NCBI GenBank assembly: GCA_947499145.1
Contig: CANMNB010000007.1
Coordinates: 183,384-247,383, forward strand
Direction: 5' to 3'
Length of the DNA: 64,000 nucleotides
DNA from: an uncultured Arachnia sp.
GTDB taxonomy: Bacteria > Actinomycetota > Actinomycetes > Propionibacteriales > Propionibacteriaceae
Below are positions 41,066-50,482 of this stretch, one piece after another. Numbering within the stretch: the stretch's first letter is position 1; the number at the start of each line of letters is the position of its first letter. The position numbers and the translations under genes were made by a program. A model generated the notes under the pieces. It did not search any database and was not told the DNA's origin. It saw only the letters and a program-made list of their open reading frames with translations.

Positions 41066-42390
41066 CCGTGGACGCGCCGCGGCGGGCGGCTTTCGACGTC
41101 CTCCGCCAGGTGACGGGGGAGGACGCCTACGCCAACCTGGCTCTCAAGCAACGCCTCGAGACCGCGGGATTCGGACCCCGCGACGCCGGCTTCGTGACTG
41201 AGCTCGTCTCGGGCACCTGCCGGGCCCTCGGCACCTACGACGAGATCATCGAACGGGCCGGTGGCCGGAAGCTCGGGACGCTGCAACCCGCCGTCGTGGA
41301 CCTGCTTCGACTCGGCGCCCACCAAGCCCTGGCCATGGACGTGCCGGCCCGTGCCGCCGTCGCAGCCACCGTCGACCTCGCCCGGGACACCGTCGGGCAA
41401 CGCGTCACGGGGCTGGTCAACGCCGTGCTGCGGAAGATCGCCGCCCGCACTCTTGAGCAGTGGCACGAGGAGCTGGGGGCGGGCAAGGATCCGCTGACGA
41501 GCCTGGCGATCCGTCACCAGCACCCCCGCTGGATCGTGGAGGCCTACGCCGACGTACTGCCCGCCCACGAACTGGAGGCGGCGCTGGCCGCCAACAACGT
41601 CTCCCCGGTCCCGACTCTTGTCGTTCGTCCCAGCCTTGCCGACGTCGCCGAACTCGTGGCGGCTGGTGCGGCCCCGACGACGTGGTCGCCCCATGGCGCC
41701 AGCCTTGCAGGCTCACCCGGGCAGGTCCCAGCCGTCGCCGAGGGCCGGGCGGGGGTGCAGGACGAGGGGTCGCAGCTGGTCACCGTGGCACTCGCCCGTA
41801 CGCCCGCCCCCGGAGGGCCGTGGTTGGACCTCTGCGCCGGGCCCGGCGGCAAATCCGCCCTGCTGGCGGGACTGGCGCGCGAGCAGGGCACCACGCTGGT
41901 GGCCAACGAAGTCTCGGAGCATCGCGCCGACCTGGTGCGGCAGGCCCTGGCCGCGTACCCGGACGGCACGGCCACGTTGGTGACGGCGGACGGTCGAGAC
42001 CCCCGGTGGCGCACCGCCTCCTACGCCCGTGTCCTGGCCGACGTCCCGTGCACGGGACTGGGCGCCCTTCGACGGCGGCCCGAGGCACGATGGCGCAGGA
42101 AGCCGTCGGACCTGGACCGGCTCGGTGAGCTGCAGCGCGACCTGCTGCACTCCGCACTGGAGGCCGTCATGCCGGGCGGCGTCGTCGCCTACGTGACGTG
42201 CTCGCCGCACCGGGCCGAGACGGTGGCCGTGGTGGAGGACATCGTGGGGGAGCGTGGCGACGTCGAGCTGCTCGATGCCGCCGCGGCGCTCCCGGAGGTC
42301 CCCGACGCGGCACTGGGGAGGTACCTCCAGCTGTGGCCGCATCGGCACGGCACAGATGCGATGTTCCTGGCGCTGTTGCGTCGCAGCTGA
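41062..42390 (+). CDS. rsmB: 16S rRNA (cytosine-967-C5)-methyltransferase RsmB
   Basis: A 442-residue protein with an N-terminal NusB-like RNA-binding domain (about 1-140) and a C-terminal Rossmann methyltransferase. The AdoMet-binding segment is LDLCAGPGGKSALLA. The catalytic cysteine lies in ADVPCTGLGALRRRPE, and the helper cysteine is in AYVTCSPHRAET. GTG 41062 overlaps the fmt stop. The fmt-rsmB-rpe neighbourhood is classical, although rpe is on the opposite strand here. Confidence 0.92.
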   Translation: MTVDAPRRAAFDVLRQVTGEDAYANLALKQRLETAGFGPRDAGFVTELVSGTCRALGTYDEIIERAGGRKLGTLQPAVVDLLRLGAHQALAMDVPARAAVAATVDLARDTVGQRVTGLVNAVLRKIAARTLEQWHEELGAGKDPLTSLAIRHQHPRWIVEAYADVLPAHELEAALAANNVSPVPTLVVRPSLADVAELVAAGAAPTTWSPHGASLAGSPGQVPAVAEGRAGVQDEGSQLVTVALARTPAPGGPWLDLCAGPGGKSALLAGLAREQGTTLVANEVSEHRADLVRQALAAYPDGTATLVTADGRDPRWRTASYARVLADVPCTGLGALRRRPEARWRRKPSDLDRLGELQRDLLHSALEAVMPGGVVAYVTCSPHRAETVAVVEDIVGERGDVELLDAAAALPEVPDAALGRYLQLWPHRHGTDAMFLALLRRS

Positions 42391-42410
42391 CGCGTTGGGG
42401 CAGATCCGAA

Positions 42411-43064
42411 TCAGTGCGCGCAGGCGGCCTGGGCGAGGTCGCGAAGCTGCTGCACCATGCGGTCGGGGTCGTCGGCGCCGTAGACCGCTGATCCGGCCAC
42501 GAAGGTGTCAGCGCCGGCCTCCGCACACCGCTCGATCGTCTCGACCGACACACCGCCGTCGACCTGGACCCAGACGTCGCGGCCGCCGAGCAGCTCACGG
42601 GTGCGCCGGATCTTGGGCAGCACGAGGTCGAGGAACGACTGGCCACCGAATCCCGGCTCGACGGTCATCAGCAGCACCATGTCCACCTCTCCGAGAATCC
42701 CGGCGTGGGCGTCGATGCTCGTCCCGGGGTTGAGCGCGATCGATGCGCGGGCTCCCAGTCGACGCAGCTCTCGGGCCAACCGCACCGGCGCCGTCGCGGC
42801 CTCCACGTGGAAGGTCACGGACTCGGCGCCCGCCTCGGCGTACTGCGGGGCCCAGCGATCCGGGTCCGCGATCATGAGGTGGATGTCCAGCATCTGCTCC
42901 GTGGAACGGCGGATGGCCTCGACCACGGGCAGTCCAATGGTGAGGTTCGGCACGAAGTGCGCATCCATCACGTCGACGTGGATGGCGTCAGCGCTCGGGA
43001 CGCGCGAGATCTCCTGGGCCAGGTGGGCGAAGTCGGCGTTGAGGATGCTGGGAGTGATGCGCAT
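42411..43064 (-). CDS. rpe: Ribulose-phosphate 3-epimerase
   Basis: Rpe interconverts ribulose 5-phosphate and xylulose 5-phosphate in the pentose phosphate pathway. The 217-residue TIM barrel shows [30 protein letters not shown] and the [12 protein letters not shown] loop. [12 protein letters not shown] carries the second catalytic aspartate. ATG 43064 is preferred over GTG 43070 because TAGAGT ends at 43071, directly next to the GTG and six bases from the ATG. It converges with rsmB. Confidence 0.94.
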   Translation of the reverse strand: MRITPSILNADFAHLAQEISRVPSADAIHVDVMDAHFVPNLTIGLPVVEAIRRSTEQMLDIHLMIADPDRWAPQYAEAGAESVTFHVEAATAPVRLARELRRLGARASIALNPGTSIDAHAGILGEVDMVLLMTVEPGFGGQSFLDLVLPKIRRTRELLGGRDVWVQVDGGVSVETIERCAEAGADTFVAGSAVYGADDPDRMVQQLRDLAQAACAH

Positions 43065-43076
43065 GTCCACACTCTA
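43065..43076 (-). promoter_or_regulatory. Leaderless-type -10 box of rpe
   Basis: TAGAGT (plus 43071-43076) lies six bases before ATG 43064 and so decides against the upstream GTG as start. Confidence 0.5.
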
Positions 43077-43083
43077 AACCGTG

Positions 43084-43141
43084 GGGTCAGTGGTGCATTC
43101 TCGGGAGCGGACGGGGGAAAATCGACCAGTGTTCGATTTTC
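43084..43141. repeat. 58-base intergenic repeat, copy 2
   Basis: Near copy of 15211-15268. It ends in a perfect nine-base inverted repeat GAAAATCGA / TCGATTTTC around CCAGTGT. It lies between the PAC2 gene and rpe, both on the minus strand, only a few bases upstream of the rpe promoter. The hairpin could act as a terminator for PAC2, but the conserved flank of about 30 bases suggests more than a hairpin. Confidence 0.7.
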
Positions 43142-43184
43142 AGCGCGCGGTCGGCGGGCAGCCGGAGGGACGGGTGGGAGGCGG

Positions 43185-44030
43185 TCAGGTGCGGCCGTTG
43201 GAACCGCCGCGACCACGCAGGTATCGCTCGAACTCGGCCGCGATGGTGTCGCCCGTGGCGCCCTCCACGTCGGAGGCGTCCTTCTGCTCCTCCAACTGCT
43301 CGATGTACTCCGCGACGTCGGGGTCCTCCTGGCTGAGCTCGTCGACGGCGCGGGTCCACTCCTCGGCGGTCTCCGGGAGGTCGTGCTTGTCCAGGGTGAC
43401 CCCCAGCACGGGCTCCAGCTGGGCGAGCAGCGCCAGTTGCGCCTTCGGGTTCGGGGGAGTGGCGACGTAGTGCGGTACCTGGACCCAGATCGACGCCACC
43501 GGGATCCCGGTGGTGATGATCGCCTGGTTCAGGACCCCCAGGATGCCGGTGGGGCCCTCGTAGGTGGGCGGGTTGAGCAGCAACCGGTCCTGCAGCGGCT
43601 TGTCGAGGCTGTAGGTGCTGACCGGCAGCGGACGGGAGTGGGGCGTGTCCGACAGCATGGCACCGAGCAGCACCACCATGGACGGGGACACCTGTTCGAT
43701 GCTGCGGACGAACTCGGCGCAGTAGCTGCGCCACAGCAGGCTCGGCTCCGGCCCGATGGCCAGGATGAGGTCCCGATCCGGGTGTTCGACATGGATGAGC
43801 GAGGTGTGCGGCCACACGATCCACGGGCCGTCCGCCGCACGGCGCACCTCGGGCCTCACGGCCTGGAAGTCGTAGTAGCGCTCGTCGTCGATCCGCCCGA
43901 TGATCCGGGACGGGTAGCGCTTGTCCAGCAGCGAGACGCTGTCCGACGCGGCGTTCGCAGCATCGTTCCAGCCCTCGAAGGCGATGACGACGGCCGGGTC
44001 GCGGAGGTCGCTCGGTGGCTGGAACTGCAT
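43185..44030 (-). CDS. PAC2-family protein
   Basis: A 281-residue protein of the PAC2 family, named after a eukaryotic proteasome assembly chaperone. The N-terminal DPAVVIAFEGWNDAANAAS and the segment YYDFQAVRPEV are typical of actinobacterial members, as is PTGILGVLNQ. Function in bacteria is not proven. It lies divergently from metH, about 5 kb from the proteasome core genes. TAGACT six bases before the ATG suggests a leaderless mRNA. The C-terminus is Glu/Asp-rich. Confidence 0.85.
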   Translation of the reverse strand: MQFQPPSDLRDPAVVIAFEGWNDAANAASDSVSLLDKRYPSRIIGRIDDERYYDFQAVRPEVRRAADGPWIVWPHTSLIHVEHPDRDLILAIGPEPSLLWRSYCAEFVRSIEQVSPSMVVLLGAMLSDTPHSRPLPVSTYSLDKPLQDRLLLNPPTYEGPTGILGVLNQAIITTGIPVASIWVQVPHYVATPPNPKAQLALLAQLEPVLGVTLDKHDLPETAEEWTRAVDELSQEDPDVAEYIEQLEEQKDASDVEGATGDTIAAEFERYLRGRGGSNGRT

Positions 44031-44042
44031 CCCACCAGTCTA
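44031..44042 (-). promoter_or_regulatory. Leaderless-type -10 box of the PAC2 gene
   Basis: TAGACT (plus 44037-44042) lies six bases before ATG 44030, with no Shine-Dalgarno sequence. Confidence 0.5.
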
Positions 44043-44119
44043 CGTGCCACCTGATCCGGGCCAGGGGAGGCGGGATCGGCTGGTCGCGAACGCGGGCAGG
44101 AGTCGTCGCGCGACGGCAC

Positions 44120-44131
44120 TACAGTGGCCGG
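44120..44131 (+). promoter_or_regulatory. Leaderless-type -10 box of metH
   Basis: TACAGT at 44120-44125 is followed by six bases and then GTG 44132. With no leader, a cobalamin riboswitch in front of this gene can be excluded if the promoter is right. Confidence 0.5.
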
Positions 44132-47100
44132 GTGCCTGCATCGATCCGAGAAGCCCTGAACCGTCGAGTACTCGTCGCCGACGGAGCCATGGGCACGATG
44201 CTGCAGTCGTTCGACGACCTGGACCTGGAACGTGACTTCCAGGGGCTCGAGGGCTGCAACGAGGTGCTCAACGTCACCCGTCCCGACGTGGTGGCCCAGA
44301 TCCATCGCGCCTACTTCGAGGCGGGCTCGGACTGCGTGGAGACGAACTCCTTCGGCACCAACCTCGCTGCGCTGGCGGAGTACGGCATCGTGCATCGCCT
44401 GGAGGAACTCGCGCTGGCTGCCGCCCGGATCGCCCGCGGCGTCGCCGACGAGTTCAGCACCCCGGAGAAACCCCGATTCGTGCTCGGCTCCATGGGCCCC
44501 GGCACCAAGCTTCCCAGCCTCGGTCACGTGCGCTTCGCCGACATCCGGGACGCCTACCAGCGACAGGTCTCCGCGATGATCGCCGGCGGCATCGACGCCG
44601 TCCAGATCGAGACCAGCCAGGACCTGCTGCAGGCCAAGGCAGCGGTGATCGCGGCCCGACGGGCTGCCGATGAGGCGGGGGTGGACCTGCCAATCCTCGT
44701 CAACATCACGGTCGAGACCACCGGGACCATGCTGCTCGGGAGCGAGACCGGGGCCGCGCTGACCGCCCTGCAGGCGCTGGGCGTCGACGTCATCGGCCTC
44801 AACTGCGCCACGGGCCCCACGGAGATGAGCGAGCACCTGCTGCAGCTCTCGCGACGCAGCCGATCGGGCGTCGGCTGCATGCCGAACGCCGGACTTCCGG
44901 AACTGACCCCCGACGGCGCTCGCTACCCCCTCGGGCCGGAGGCCATGGCCGACGCCCTGGGCAGCTTCGTCGACGACTACGGCCTGAGCGTCGTGGGCGG
45001 CTGCTGCGGCACCACCCCCGAGCACATCGGCCTGCTGGCCGAGCGGTTCAGTGGCCGGGAAGTGCCAGCTCGCGACGTGCCCGACGACAACTTCGTCTCC
45101 AGTCTCTACGTCGACGTACCGCTCGCCCAGGACGCGAGCTACCTCACCATCGGGGAGCGGACGAACGCCAACGGCTCCAAGGCCTTCCGCGACGCGATGC
45201 TCGCCGACAACGTGGCCGAGTGCGTGGAGATCGCCAAGGCCCAGTCGCGCGACGGGGCGCACGTCCTGGACCTGTGCGTCGACTACGTCGGGCGGGACGG
45301 CTCCAAGGACATGGACACACTGGCGGGGCTGCTCGCCACATCAGTCACACTCCCGATCGTGCTCGACTCCACCGAGCCGGAGGTGCTGCGCACCGGGCTC
45401 GAGCGCCTCGCCGGGCGCAGCGTCATCAACTCCGTCAACTATGAGGACGGCGACGGTCCGGCGTCCCGGTTCGGCCGCATCATGCCGCTCGTGAAGGAGC
45501 ATGGGGCCGCGGTCGTGGCCCTCACCATCGACGAGGAGGGCCAGGCCCGCACCGCCGAGTGGAAGGTGCGCGTCGCGTCCCGCCTCATCGACGACCTGAC
45601 CGGCAACTGGGGCATGGATGTCGGCGACATCCTCGTCGACTGCCTCACCTTCCCGATCGCCACGGGCCAGGAGGAGACCCGACGCGACGGCATCGAGACC
45701 ATCGAGGCCATCCGCGAGCTCAAGCGCCGCTACCCGCGTGTGCGCACCACCCTCGGCGTCTCCAACGTTTCCTTCGGCCTCAACCCGGCCGCCCGCATGG
45801 TGCTCAACTCGGTGTTCCTGCACGAGTGCGTCGCCGCGGGACTGGACTCCGCGATCGTGCACAGCGCCAAGATCATCCCGATGGAGCGGATTCCCGAGGA
45901 GCAGCGGGAGGTGGCGCTGGACCTGGTGTGGGACAGGCGCCGCGAGGGCTACGACCCCCTCACGCGCTTCCTCGAACTCTTCGAGGGAGTCACGGCCGCG
46001 TCCGTGCGAGCCTCCCGCGCGGCGGAGCTCGCGGCCATGCCGCTGACCGACCGCCTGGAACGGCGGATCATCGACGGCGAGGCCAAGGGCCTCCAGGCCG
46101 ACCTCGACGAGGCGCTCCAGCAGATGCCAGCCCTCGACATCATCAACAAGCACCTCTTGGCCGGCATGAAGGTGGTCGGCGAGCTCTTCGGCTCCGGCCA
46201 GATGCAGCTGCCCTTCGTACTGCAGTCCGCCGAGGTCATGAAGACCGCCGTGGCCCACCTCGAGCCGCACATGGAGAAGGTGGAGGACGACGCGGGCAAG
46301 GGCACCCTGGTCCTGGCGACGGTGCGGGGCGACGTGCACGACATCGGCAAGAACCTCGTCGACATCATCGTCAGCAACAACGGCTACACCGTCATCAACA
46401 TCGGCATCAAACAGCCCATCAACGCCATCATCGAGGCCGCTGAGCAGCACGGCGCCGATGCCATCGGCATGTCAGGGCTGCTCGTGAAGTCCACACTGGT
46501 GATGAAGGACAACCTCGCCGAGCTCAACCGCCTGGGGCTGGGCCAGAAGTACCCGGTCCTGCTGGGTGGGGCCGCGCTGACCCGCACCTTCGTCGAGCAC
46601 GACCTGCAGGAACTCTTCGAGGGCGAGGTCCGCTACGCCAAGGACGCGTTCGAGGGGCTGGCCCTCATGGACGCGGTGATGGCCGTCAAGCAGGGTGTCG
46701 AGGGCGCGTCCCTGCCGGAGCCCCGGCGTCGCCGCCACGTGAAGGTGGAGGTGGCCGAACCCGAGGACGCCGACGACGTGCGCTCCGACGTGGCGCGCGA
46801 CGTCGATGTCCCGGAGCCGCCGTTCTGGGGCAGCCGGGTGGTCAAGGGCATCGCCCTGGCCGACGTGGCGCGCTGGCTCGACCACCGCGCGACGTTCATG
46901 GGCCAGTGGGGCCTCAAGGGCGTTCGCGGCGGCGCCAGCTACGAGGAACTGGTCGAGACCGAGGCGATGCCCCGGCTGCGGATGTGGTTCGAGCGCATCA
47001 CCACCGAGGGTCTCGCCAACTTCGCCGTCGTCCACGGCTACTGGCCCGCCCACAGCGAGGGCCGTGACCTGGTGCTGGGTGCTCCCGACGACCCTGGTCG

Positions 47101-47611
47101 GGAGATCGCCCGCTTCACGTTCCCGCGCCAGCGCCGCGACCGCCGTCTCTGCCTGGCCGACTTCTTCCGGGACAAGGACGAGGCCGCCGAGCAGGGCCCG
47201 GACGTGCTCGCGATGCAGCTGGTCACCATGGGATCGAGGGTCGCCGAGGCCACGCAGGAGCTCTTCGAGGCCAACTCGTACCGCGACTACCTGGAACTGC
47301 ACGGGCTCTCGGTCCAGCTCACCGAGGCGCTCGCCGAACTCTGGCACGCCCGAACCCGCCAGGAGCTCGGCCTCGCCGGCGCCGACGGCGACGTGGGCTC
47401 CGCAATCCGCAACCAGGCCTACCGCGGGTCCCGCTACTCCTTCGGCTACCCGGCATGCCCCGACCTGGAGCATCGTGCCACGCTCGTGCGCCTCCTGGAG
47501 CCCGGCCGCATCGGTGTCGAGCTCAGCGAGGAACTCCAGCTCCACCCGGAGCAGTCCACCGACGCCATCGTCGTCCACCACCCGGAGGCGAAGTACTTCA
47601 ATGCAGGATGA
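44132..47611 (+). CDS. metH: Cobalamin-dependent methionine synthase
   Basis: An 1159-residue full-length MetH that methylates homocysteine from methyltetrahydrofolate through B12. Domains in order: homocysteine-binding barrel with the zinc cysteines (GLNCATGP and GGCCGTTPEHI); pterin-binding barrel (LTIGERTNANGSKAFRDAML); helical cap; B12 domain with the axial histidine in DVHDIGKNLVDI; and the AdoMet activation domain with RYSFGYPACPDLE. GTG 44132 is chosen for the TACAGT box and because the upstream 39 residues are unrelated to the family. The stop overlaps trmI by 11 bases. Confidence 0.95.
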   Translation: MPASIREALNRRVLVADGAMGTMLQSFDDLDLERDFQGLEGCNEVLNVTRPDVVAQIHRAYFEAGSDCVETNSFGTNLAALAEYGIVHRLEELALAAARIARGVADEFSTPEKPRFVLGSMGPGTKLPSLGHVRFADIRDAYQRQVSAMIAGGIDAVQIETSQDLLQAKAAVIAARRAADEAGVDLPILVNITVETTGTMLLGSETGAALTALQALGVDVIGLNCATGPTEMSEHLLQLSRRSRSGVGCMPNAGLPELTPDGARYPLGPEAMADALGSFVDDYGLSVVGGCCGTTPEHIGLLAERFSGREVPARDVPDDNFVSSLYVDVPLAQDASYLTIGERTNANGSKAFRDAMLADNVAECVEIAKAQSRDGAHVLDLCVDYVGRDGSKDMDTLAGLLATSVTLPIVLDSTEPEVLRTGLERLAGRSVINSVNYEDGDGPASRFGRIMPLVKEHGAAVVALTIDEEGQARTAEWKVRVASRLIDDLTGNWGMDVGDILVDCLTFPIATGQEETRRDGIETIEAIRELKRRYPRVRTTLGVSNVSFGLNPAARMVLNSVFLHECVAAGLDSAIVHSAKIIPMERIPEEQREVALDLVWDRRREGYDPLTRFLELFEGVTAASVRASRAAELAAMPLTDRLERRIIDGEAKGLQADLDEALQQMPALDIINKHLLAGMKVVGELFGSGQMQLPFVLQSAEVMKTAVAHLEPHMEKVEDDAGKGTLVLATVRGDVHDIGKNLVDIIVSNNGYTVINIGIKQPINAIIEAAEQHGADAIGMSGLLVKSTLVMKDNLAELNRLGLGQKYPVLLGGAALTRTFVEHDLQELFEGEVRYAKDAFEGLALMDAVMAVKQGVEGASLPEPRRRRHVKVEVAEPEDADDVRSDVARDVDVPEPPFWGSRVVKGIALADVARWLDHRATFMGQWGLKGVRGGASYEELVETEAMPRLRMWFERITTEGLANFAVVHGYWPAHSEGRDLVLGAPDDPGREIARFTFPRQRRDRRLCLADFFRDKDEAAEQGPDVLAMQLVTMGSRVAEATQELFEANSYRDYLELHGLSVQLTEALAELWHARTRQELGLAGADGDVGSAIRNQAYRGSRYSFGYPACPDLEHRATLVRLLEPGRIGVELSEELQLHPEQSTDAIVVHHPEAKYFNAG

Positions 47612-48539
47612 GCCGACCGCCGACTACTCCGGTGTCCGCACCGGACCGCTGCTCCCGGGGCAGCGCGTCACCCTGACCGACCCGAAGGGCCGCCGCAAGT
47701 CGCTGGTGCTGAAGGAGGGGGCGGTCTGGCACACGACCAAGGGTGCCGTCCGCCACGACGACCTGATCGGCGGTCCCGAGGGCGTCGTCGTGACCTCCGT
47801 CGGCGGGACCGAGTACCTGGCGTTGCGGCCCGTGCTGCACGAGTTCATGGTCTCGATGCCGCGTGACGCTGCCGTGGTCTATCCCAAGGAGGCCGGTCAG
47901 ATCGTCATGTGGACCGACATCTTCCCCGGCGCCCGCGTGCTGGAGGCCGGCGTCGGGTCCGGGGCATTGACGCTGGCGCTGCTCCGGGCCATCGGCCCCA
48001 CCGGCCATCTGCACTCCTACGAGCGCCGGCAGCAGTTCGCCGACGTCGCCCGTCGCAACGTCGAGACCTTCGTCGGGGGTGAGCATCCCGCCTGGGAGCT
48101 CACGGTGGGCGACCTCGTCGAGGTCATCGACGAGGAGCCGATCGACCGGGCCGTCCTCGACATGCTCGCGCCGTGGGAGTGCATCGACGCCGTCGGCGAG
48201 CACTTGGTCCCGGGCGGGATCCTCTGCTGCTATGTCGCCACTGCCACCCAGCTGGGGCGCGTCGCCGACACCCTGCGCGCCCACGGCGGGTTCACCGAGC
48301 CGCACGCCACCGAGACGACGGTCCGCGACTGGCACGCGGAGGGACTCGCGATCCGCCCAGGGCATGGAACGAGCGCCCACACCGGATTCCTTGTTCACTC
48401 GCGCCGGTTGGCACCCGGGGTCAGTGCCCCGCGGCGGAAGCGGCGTCCGGCACCCGGCGCCTATGGCCCGGACTATCAGGGCCCACGACCAGCGAACATT
48501 GCGCCCGAGCACGTGCAGAAGCAGGCCACCCAGGACTGA
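47601..48539 (+). CDS. trmI: tRNA (adenine-58-N1)-methyltransferase TrmI
   Basis: A 312-residue enzyme that methylates A58 of the T-loop. After an N-terminal beta domain (GQRVTLTDPKGRRKSLVLKEG), the AdoMet-binding motif is RVLEAGVGSGALTLALLRA. The VLDMLAPWE segment follows, then ATATQLGRVADTL. ATG 47601 overlaps metH. In mycobacteria this gene lies upstream of the proteasome ATPase gene mpa; here mpa, dop and pup do not follow. The C-terminal 40 residues are basic and proline-rich. Confidence 0.92.
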   Translation: MQDEPTADYSGVRTGPLLPGQRVTLTDPKGRRKSLVLKEGAVWHTTKGAVRHDDLIGGPEGVVVTSVGGTEYLALRPVLHEFMVSMPRDAAVVYPKEAGQIVMWTDIFPGARVLEAGVGSGALTLALLRAIGPTGHLHSYERRQQFADVARRNVETFVGGEHPAWELTVGDLVEVIDEEPIDRAVLDMLAPWECIDAVGEHLVPGGILCCYVATATQLGRVADTLRAHGGFTEPHATETTVRDWHAEGLAIRPGHGTSAHTGFLVHSRRLAPGVSAPRRKRRPAPGAYGPDYQGPRPANIAPEHVQKQATQD

Positions 48540-48545
48540 CCAGGC

Positions 48546-48911
48546 TCACGCGGCTGGCTTGCGTCGCCCCTGCACCAGCCGCCACACGAGCCGCCAGCCC
48601 GCGAACAAAGCCGCCAGCACCAGGGCGGCGACGGCGACGAAGGGCCAGGCGGCGGTGTCGCCGAACGTGATCCGCAGCGCCACGCCGCCCAACAGCGTCA
48701 CCAACCACGAGACCAGGGCGCCCCGCGGCCCGAAGCCGTCGTCGTCCAACAGGCCCAGGACCAGCCATCCGACGAGGCAGGCGATCCAGAACGGCAGGGC
48801 GGTCCACAGCACACCCGCGACGCTCACACCCTCGGAGTGCGTGGCACGTCCGACGATGGCGAACACCAGGACGAGCAGCAGGTCGATCGAGGCGGGGAGG
48901 ACACGGATCAT
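48546..48911 (-). CDS. DUF3054 membrane protein
   Basis: A 121-residue protein with four predicted helices, beginning MIRVLPASIDLLLVLVFAIVGRATHSEG. The GRATHSEG segment after helix 1 is typical of DUF3054, and a GWLVLGLL segment follows. Function unknown. ATG 48911 is chosen because TATCCT (plus 48918-48923) lies six bases upstream. It is convergent with trmI and divergent from prcB. Confidence 0.82.
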   Translation of the reverse strand: MIRVLPASIDLLLVLVFAIVGRATHSEGVSVAGVLWTALPFWIACLVGWLVLGLLDDDGFGPRGALVSWLVTLLGGVALRITFGDTAAWPFVAVAALVLAALFAGWRLVWRLVQGRRKPAA

Positions 48912-48937
48912 GGACGCAGGATATCCAGCGCTAGGAT
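48912..48937. promoter_or_regulatory. -10 boxes of DUF3054 gene (minus) and prcB (plus)
   Basis: Minus: TATCCT (plus 48918-48923) lies six bases before ATG 48911. Plus: TAGGAT at 48932-48937 lies 36 bases before the prcB ATG, which has its own AAAGG ribosome site. Confidence 0.4.
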
Positions 48938-48973
48938 GCGACGAGTCCCCAACGACCCGAAAGGTGGCTGTCA

Positions 48974-49795
48974 ATGACCCCCGAACTGCCGGGCTGGCCC
49001 ACCGCCTTCGCGGGAGGGACGCCGTCGTCGTTCGTCGACTTCGTCTCCCGTGTCAGCCCGGAGTCCCTCCCCACGGCGTCGGGCATCGGTGAGGTCGCGG
49101 TCCATGGCACCACCATCGTCGCGGCGGCATTCGAGGGCGGCGTCCTGATGGCGGGGGACCGGCGCGCCACGCTCGGATCCACGATCGCCATGCGCGACAT
49201 CGAGAAGGTCTTCGGCGCCGATCGCATGAGCGTCATCGGCGTTGCCGGCGTCGCCGGACTCGCCACAGAACTCGTGCGGTTGTTCCAGGTGGAGTTGGAG
49301 CACTACGAGAAGGTCGAGTCCGCTGAACTGAGCCTCGATGGGAAGGCCAATCGCCTCGGCTCGATGCTGCGCGCCAACCTGGCGCAAGCGATGCAGGGCC
49401 TGGTGGTGCTGCCGGTGTTCATCGGCTGGGACCCGGAGCAGGCCGGTGGCCGGATGTTTTCCTACGACGCCACGGGGGGCCGCTACGAGGAGCAGAGCTT
49501 CGCGGCGGTCGGCTCGGGGGCGGTGTTCGCCCGCGGGGCGTTGAAGAAGCTGCACGACCCACGCGCGGGAGAGCGGGAGGCCGCCCTCGCGCTGATGCAG
49601 GCCCTCTACGACGCCGCGGACGACGACTCGGCCACCTCCGGTCTCGACCTGACCCGCGGCATCCTCCCACTGCTGATGAGCGTCACCGGCACGGGGGTGC
49701 GCCGCTGGGACACCGAGGAGCTGCGGCCACTCGCCGAGGAGATCCTGACCGCCCGTGCGCAGCGCCCGGACGGACCGAGGGCGGGGGTGCTGTAG
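48974..49795 (+). CDS. prcB: 20S proteasome beta subunit (peptidase)
   Basis: A 273-residue proteasome beta subunit. A 45-residue propeptide ends in VHG, and the mature protein would begin TTIVAAAFEGGVLMAGD. The catalytic Thr1 is residue 46, and Asp17 and Lys33 correspond to Asp62 and Lys78, both present. The enzyme is therefore predicted active after autoprocessing. prcA follows with no gap. The regulatory partners (Mpa/ARC, Pup, Dop, PafA) are not encoded within the window. Confidence 0.95.
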   Translation: MTPELPGWPTAFAGGTPSSFVDFVSRVSPESLPTASGIGEVAVHGTTIVAAAFEGGVLMAGDRRATLGSTIAMRDIEKVFGADRMSVIGVAGVAGLATELVRLFQVELEHYEKVESAELSLDGKANRLGSMLRANLAQAMQGLVVLPVFIGWDPEQAGGRMFSYDATGGRYEEQSFAAVGSGAVFARGALKKLHDPRAGEREAALALMQALYDAADDDSATSGLDLTRGILPLLMSVTGTGVRRWDTEELRPLAEEILTARAQRPDGPRAGVL

Positions 49796-50482
49796 ATGAC
49801 CACGCCGTTCTACGTCTCGCCCGAGCAGCTCATGCAGGACCGGGCGGAGTTCGCGCGCAAGGGAATCCTGCGCGGTCGCTCCGTCCTGGCGGCGTCTGTG
49901 GACGCCGGAATCGTCTTCGTGGCCGAGAACCGCTCTCCCAACCTCCACAAGGTCTCCGAGATCCACGACCGCATCGGCTTCGCGGCTGTGGGTCGCTACC
50001 ACGAGTTCGAGGCCCTGCGCGTGGCCGGCATCCGGCAGGCGGACCTCAGGGGATGGGCCTACGACCGGCGCGACGTCTCCGCACGCGCCCTGGCTGGGGA
50101 CTACTCGCAGTTGCTCGGCTCTGCGTTTGCGTCAGCGGACAAACCGTTCGAGGTGGAGCTCGTCGTCGCCGAGCTGGGCATCGACACCGCCCGGGACCGG
50201 GTGTTCCACATCACCTACGACGGCACGGTGGCGGAGCGCAGCGGACTGGCCGTCTTGGGACGCGAGGCTCGCGCCATCGCCGAAGCGGTGCGCCGGCGTC
50301 TCCAGAACACGATGCCCCTGCCGGAGGTTGTCCGAGTCGCGGCGGCCACGCTGTCTGATGCTGGGCCGCTCCCGCCCGACCAGCTGGAGGTGGCGATCCT
50401 CGAGCGCGGGGCCGGTACGCGGCGGACGTTCCGACGCATCCTGGGCGGCGAGCTGGAAGCATGGCTGGGGGAGACCCCGTGA
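49796..50482 (+). CDS. prcA: 20S proteasome alpha subunit
   Basis: A 228-residue alpha subunit forming the outer rings and gate. It starts MTTPFYVSPEQLMQDRAEFARKGI, the typical N-terminal gate helix with RGRSVLA, and contains NRSPNLHKVSEIHDRI and ELVVAELG. It lacks a catalytic threonine, as expected. It follows prcB directly, and its stop overlaps the GTG of tyrA, whereas in mycobacteria pafA lies downstream. Confidence 0.94.
   Translation: MTTPFYVSPEQLMQDRAEFARKGILRGRSVLAASVDAGIVFVAENRSPNLHKVSEIHDRIGFAAVGRYHEFEALRVAGIRQADLRGWAYDRRDVSARALAGDYSQLLGSAFASADKPFEVELVVAELGIDTARDRVFHITYDGTVAERSGLAVLGREARAIAEAVRRRLQNTMPLPEVVRVAAATLSDAGPLPPDQLEVAILERGAGTRRTFRRILGGELEAWLGETP

Noticed and set aside
44031..44131. 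Cobalamin riboswitch before metH
   Set aside because: Only about 100 bases separate the divergent genes, both have -10 boxes next to the start codon, and no B12-box-like sequence was seen.
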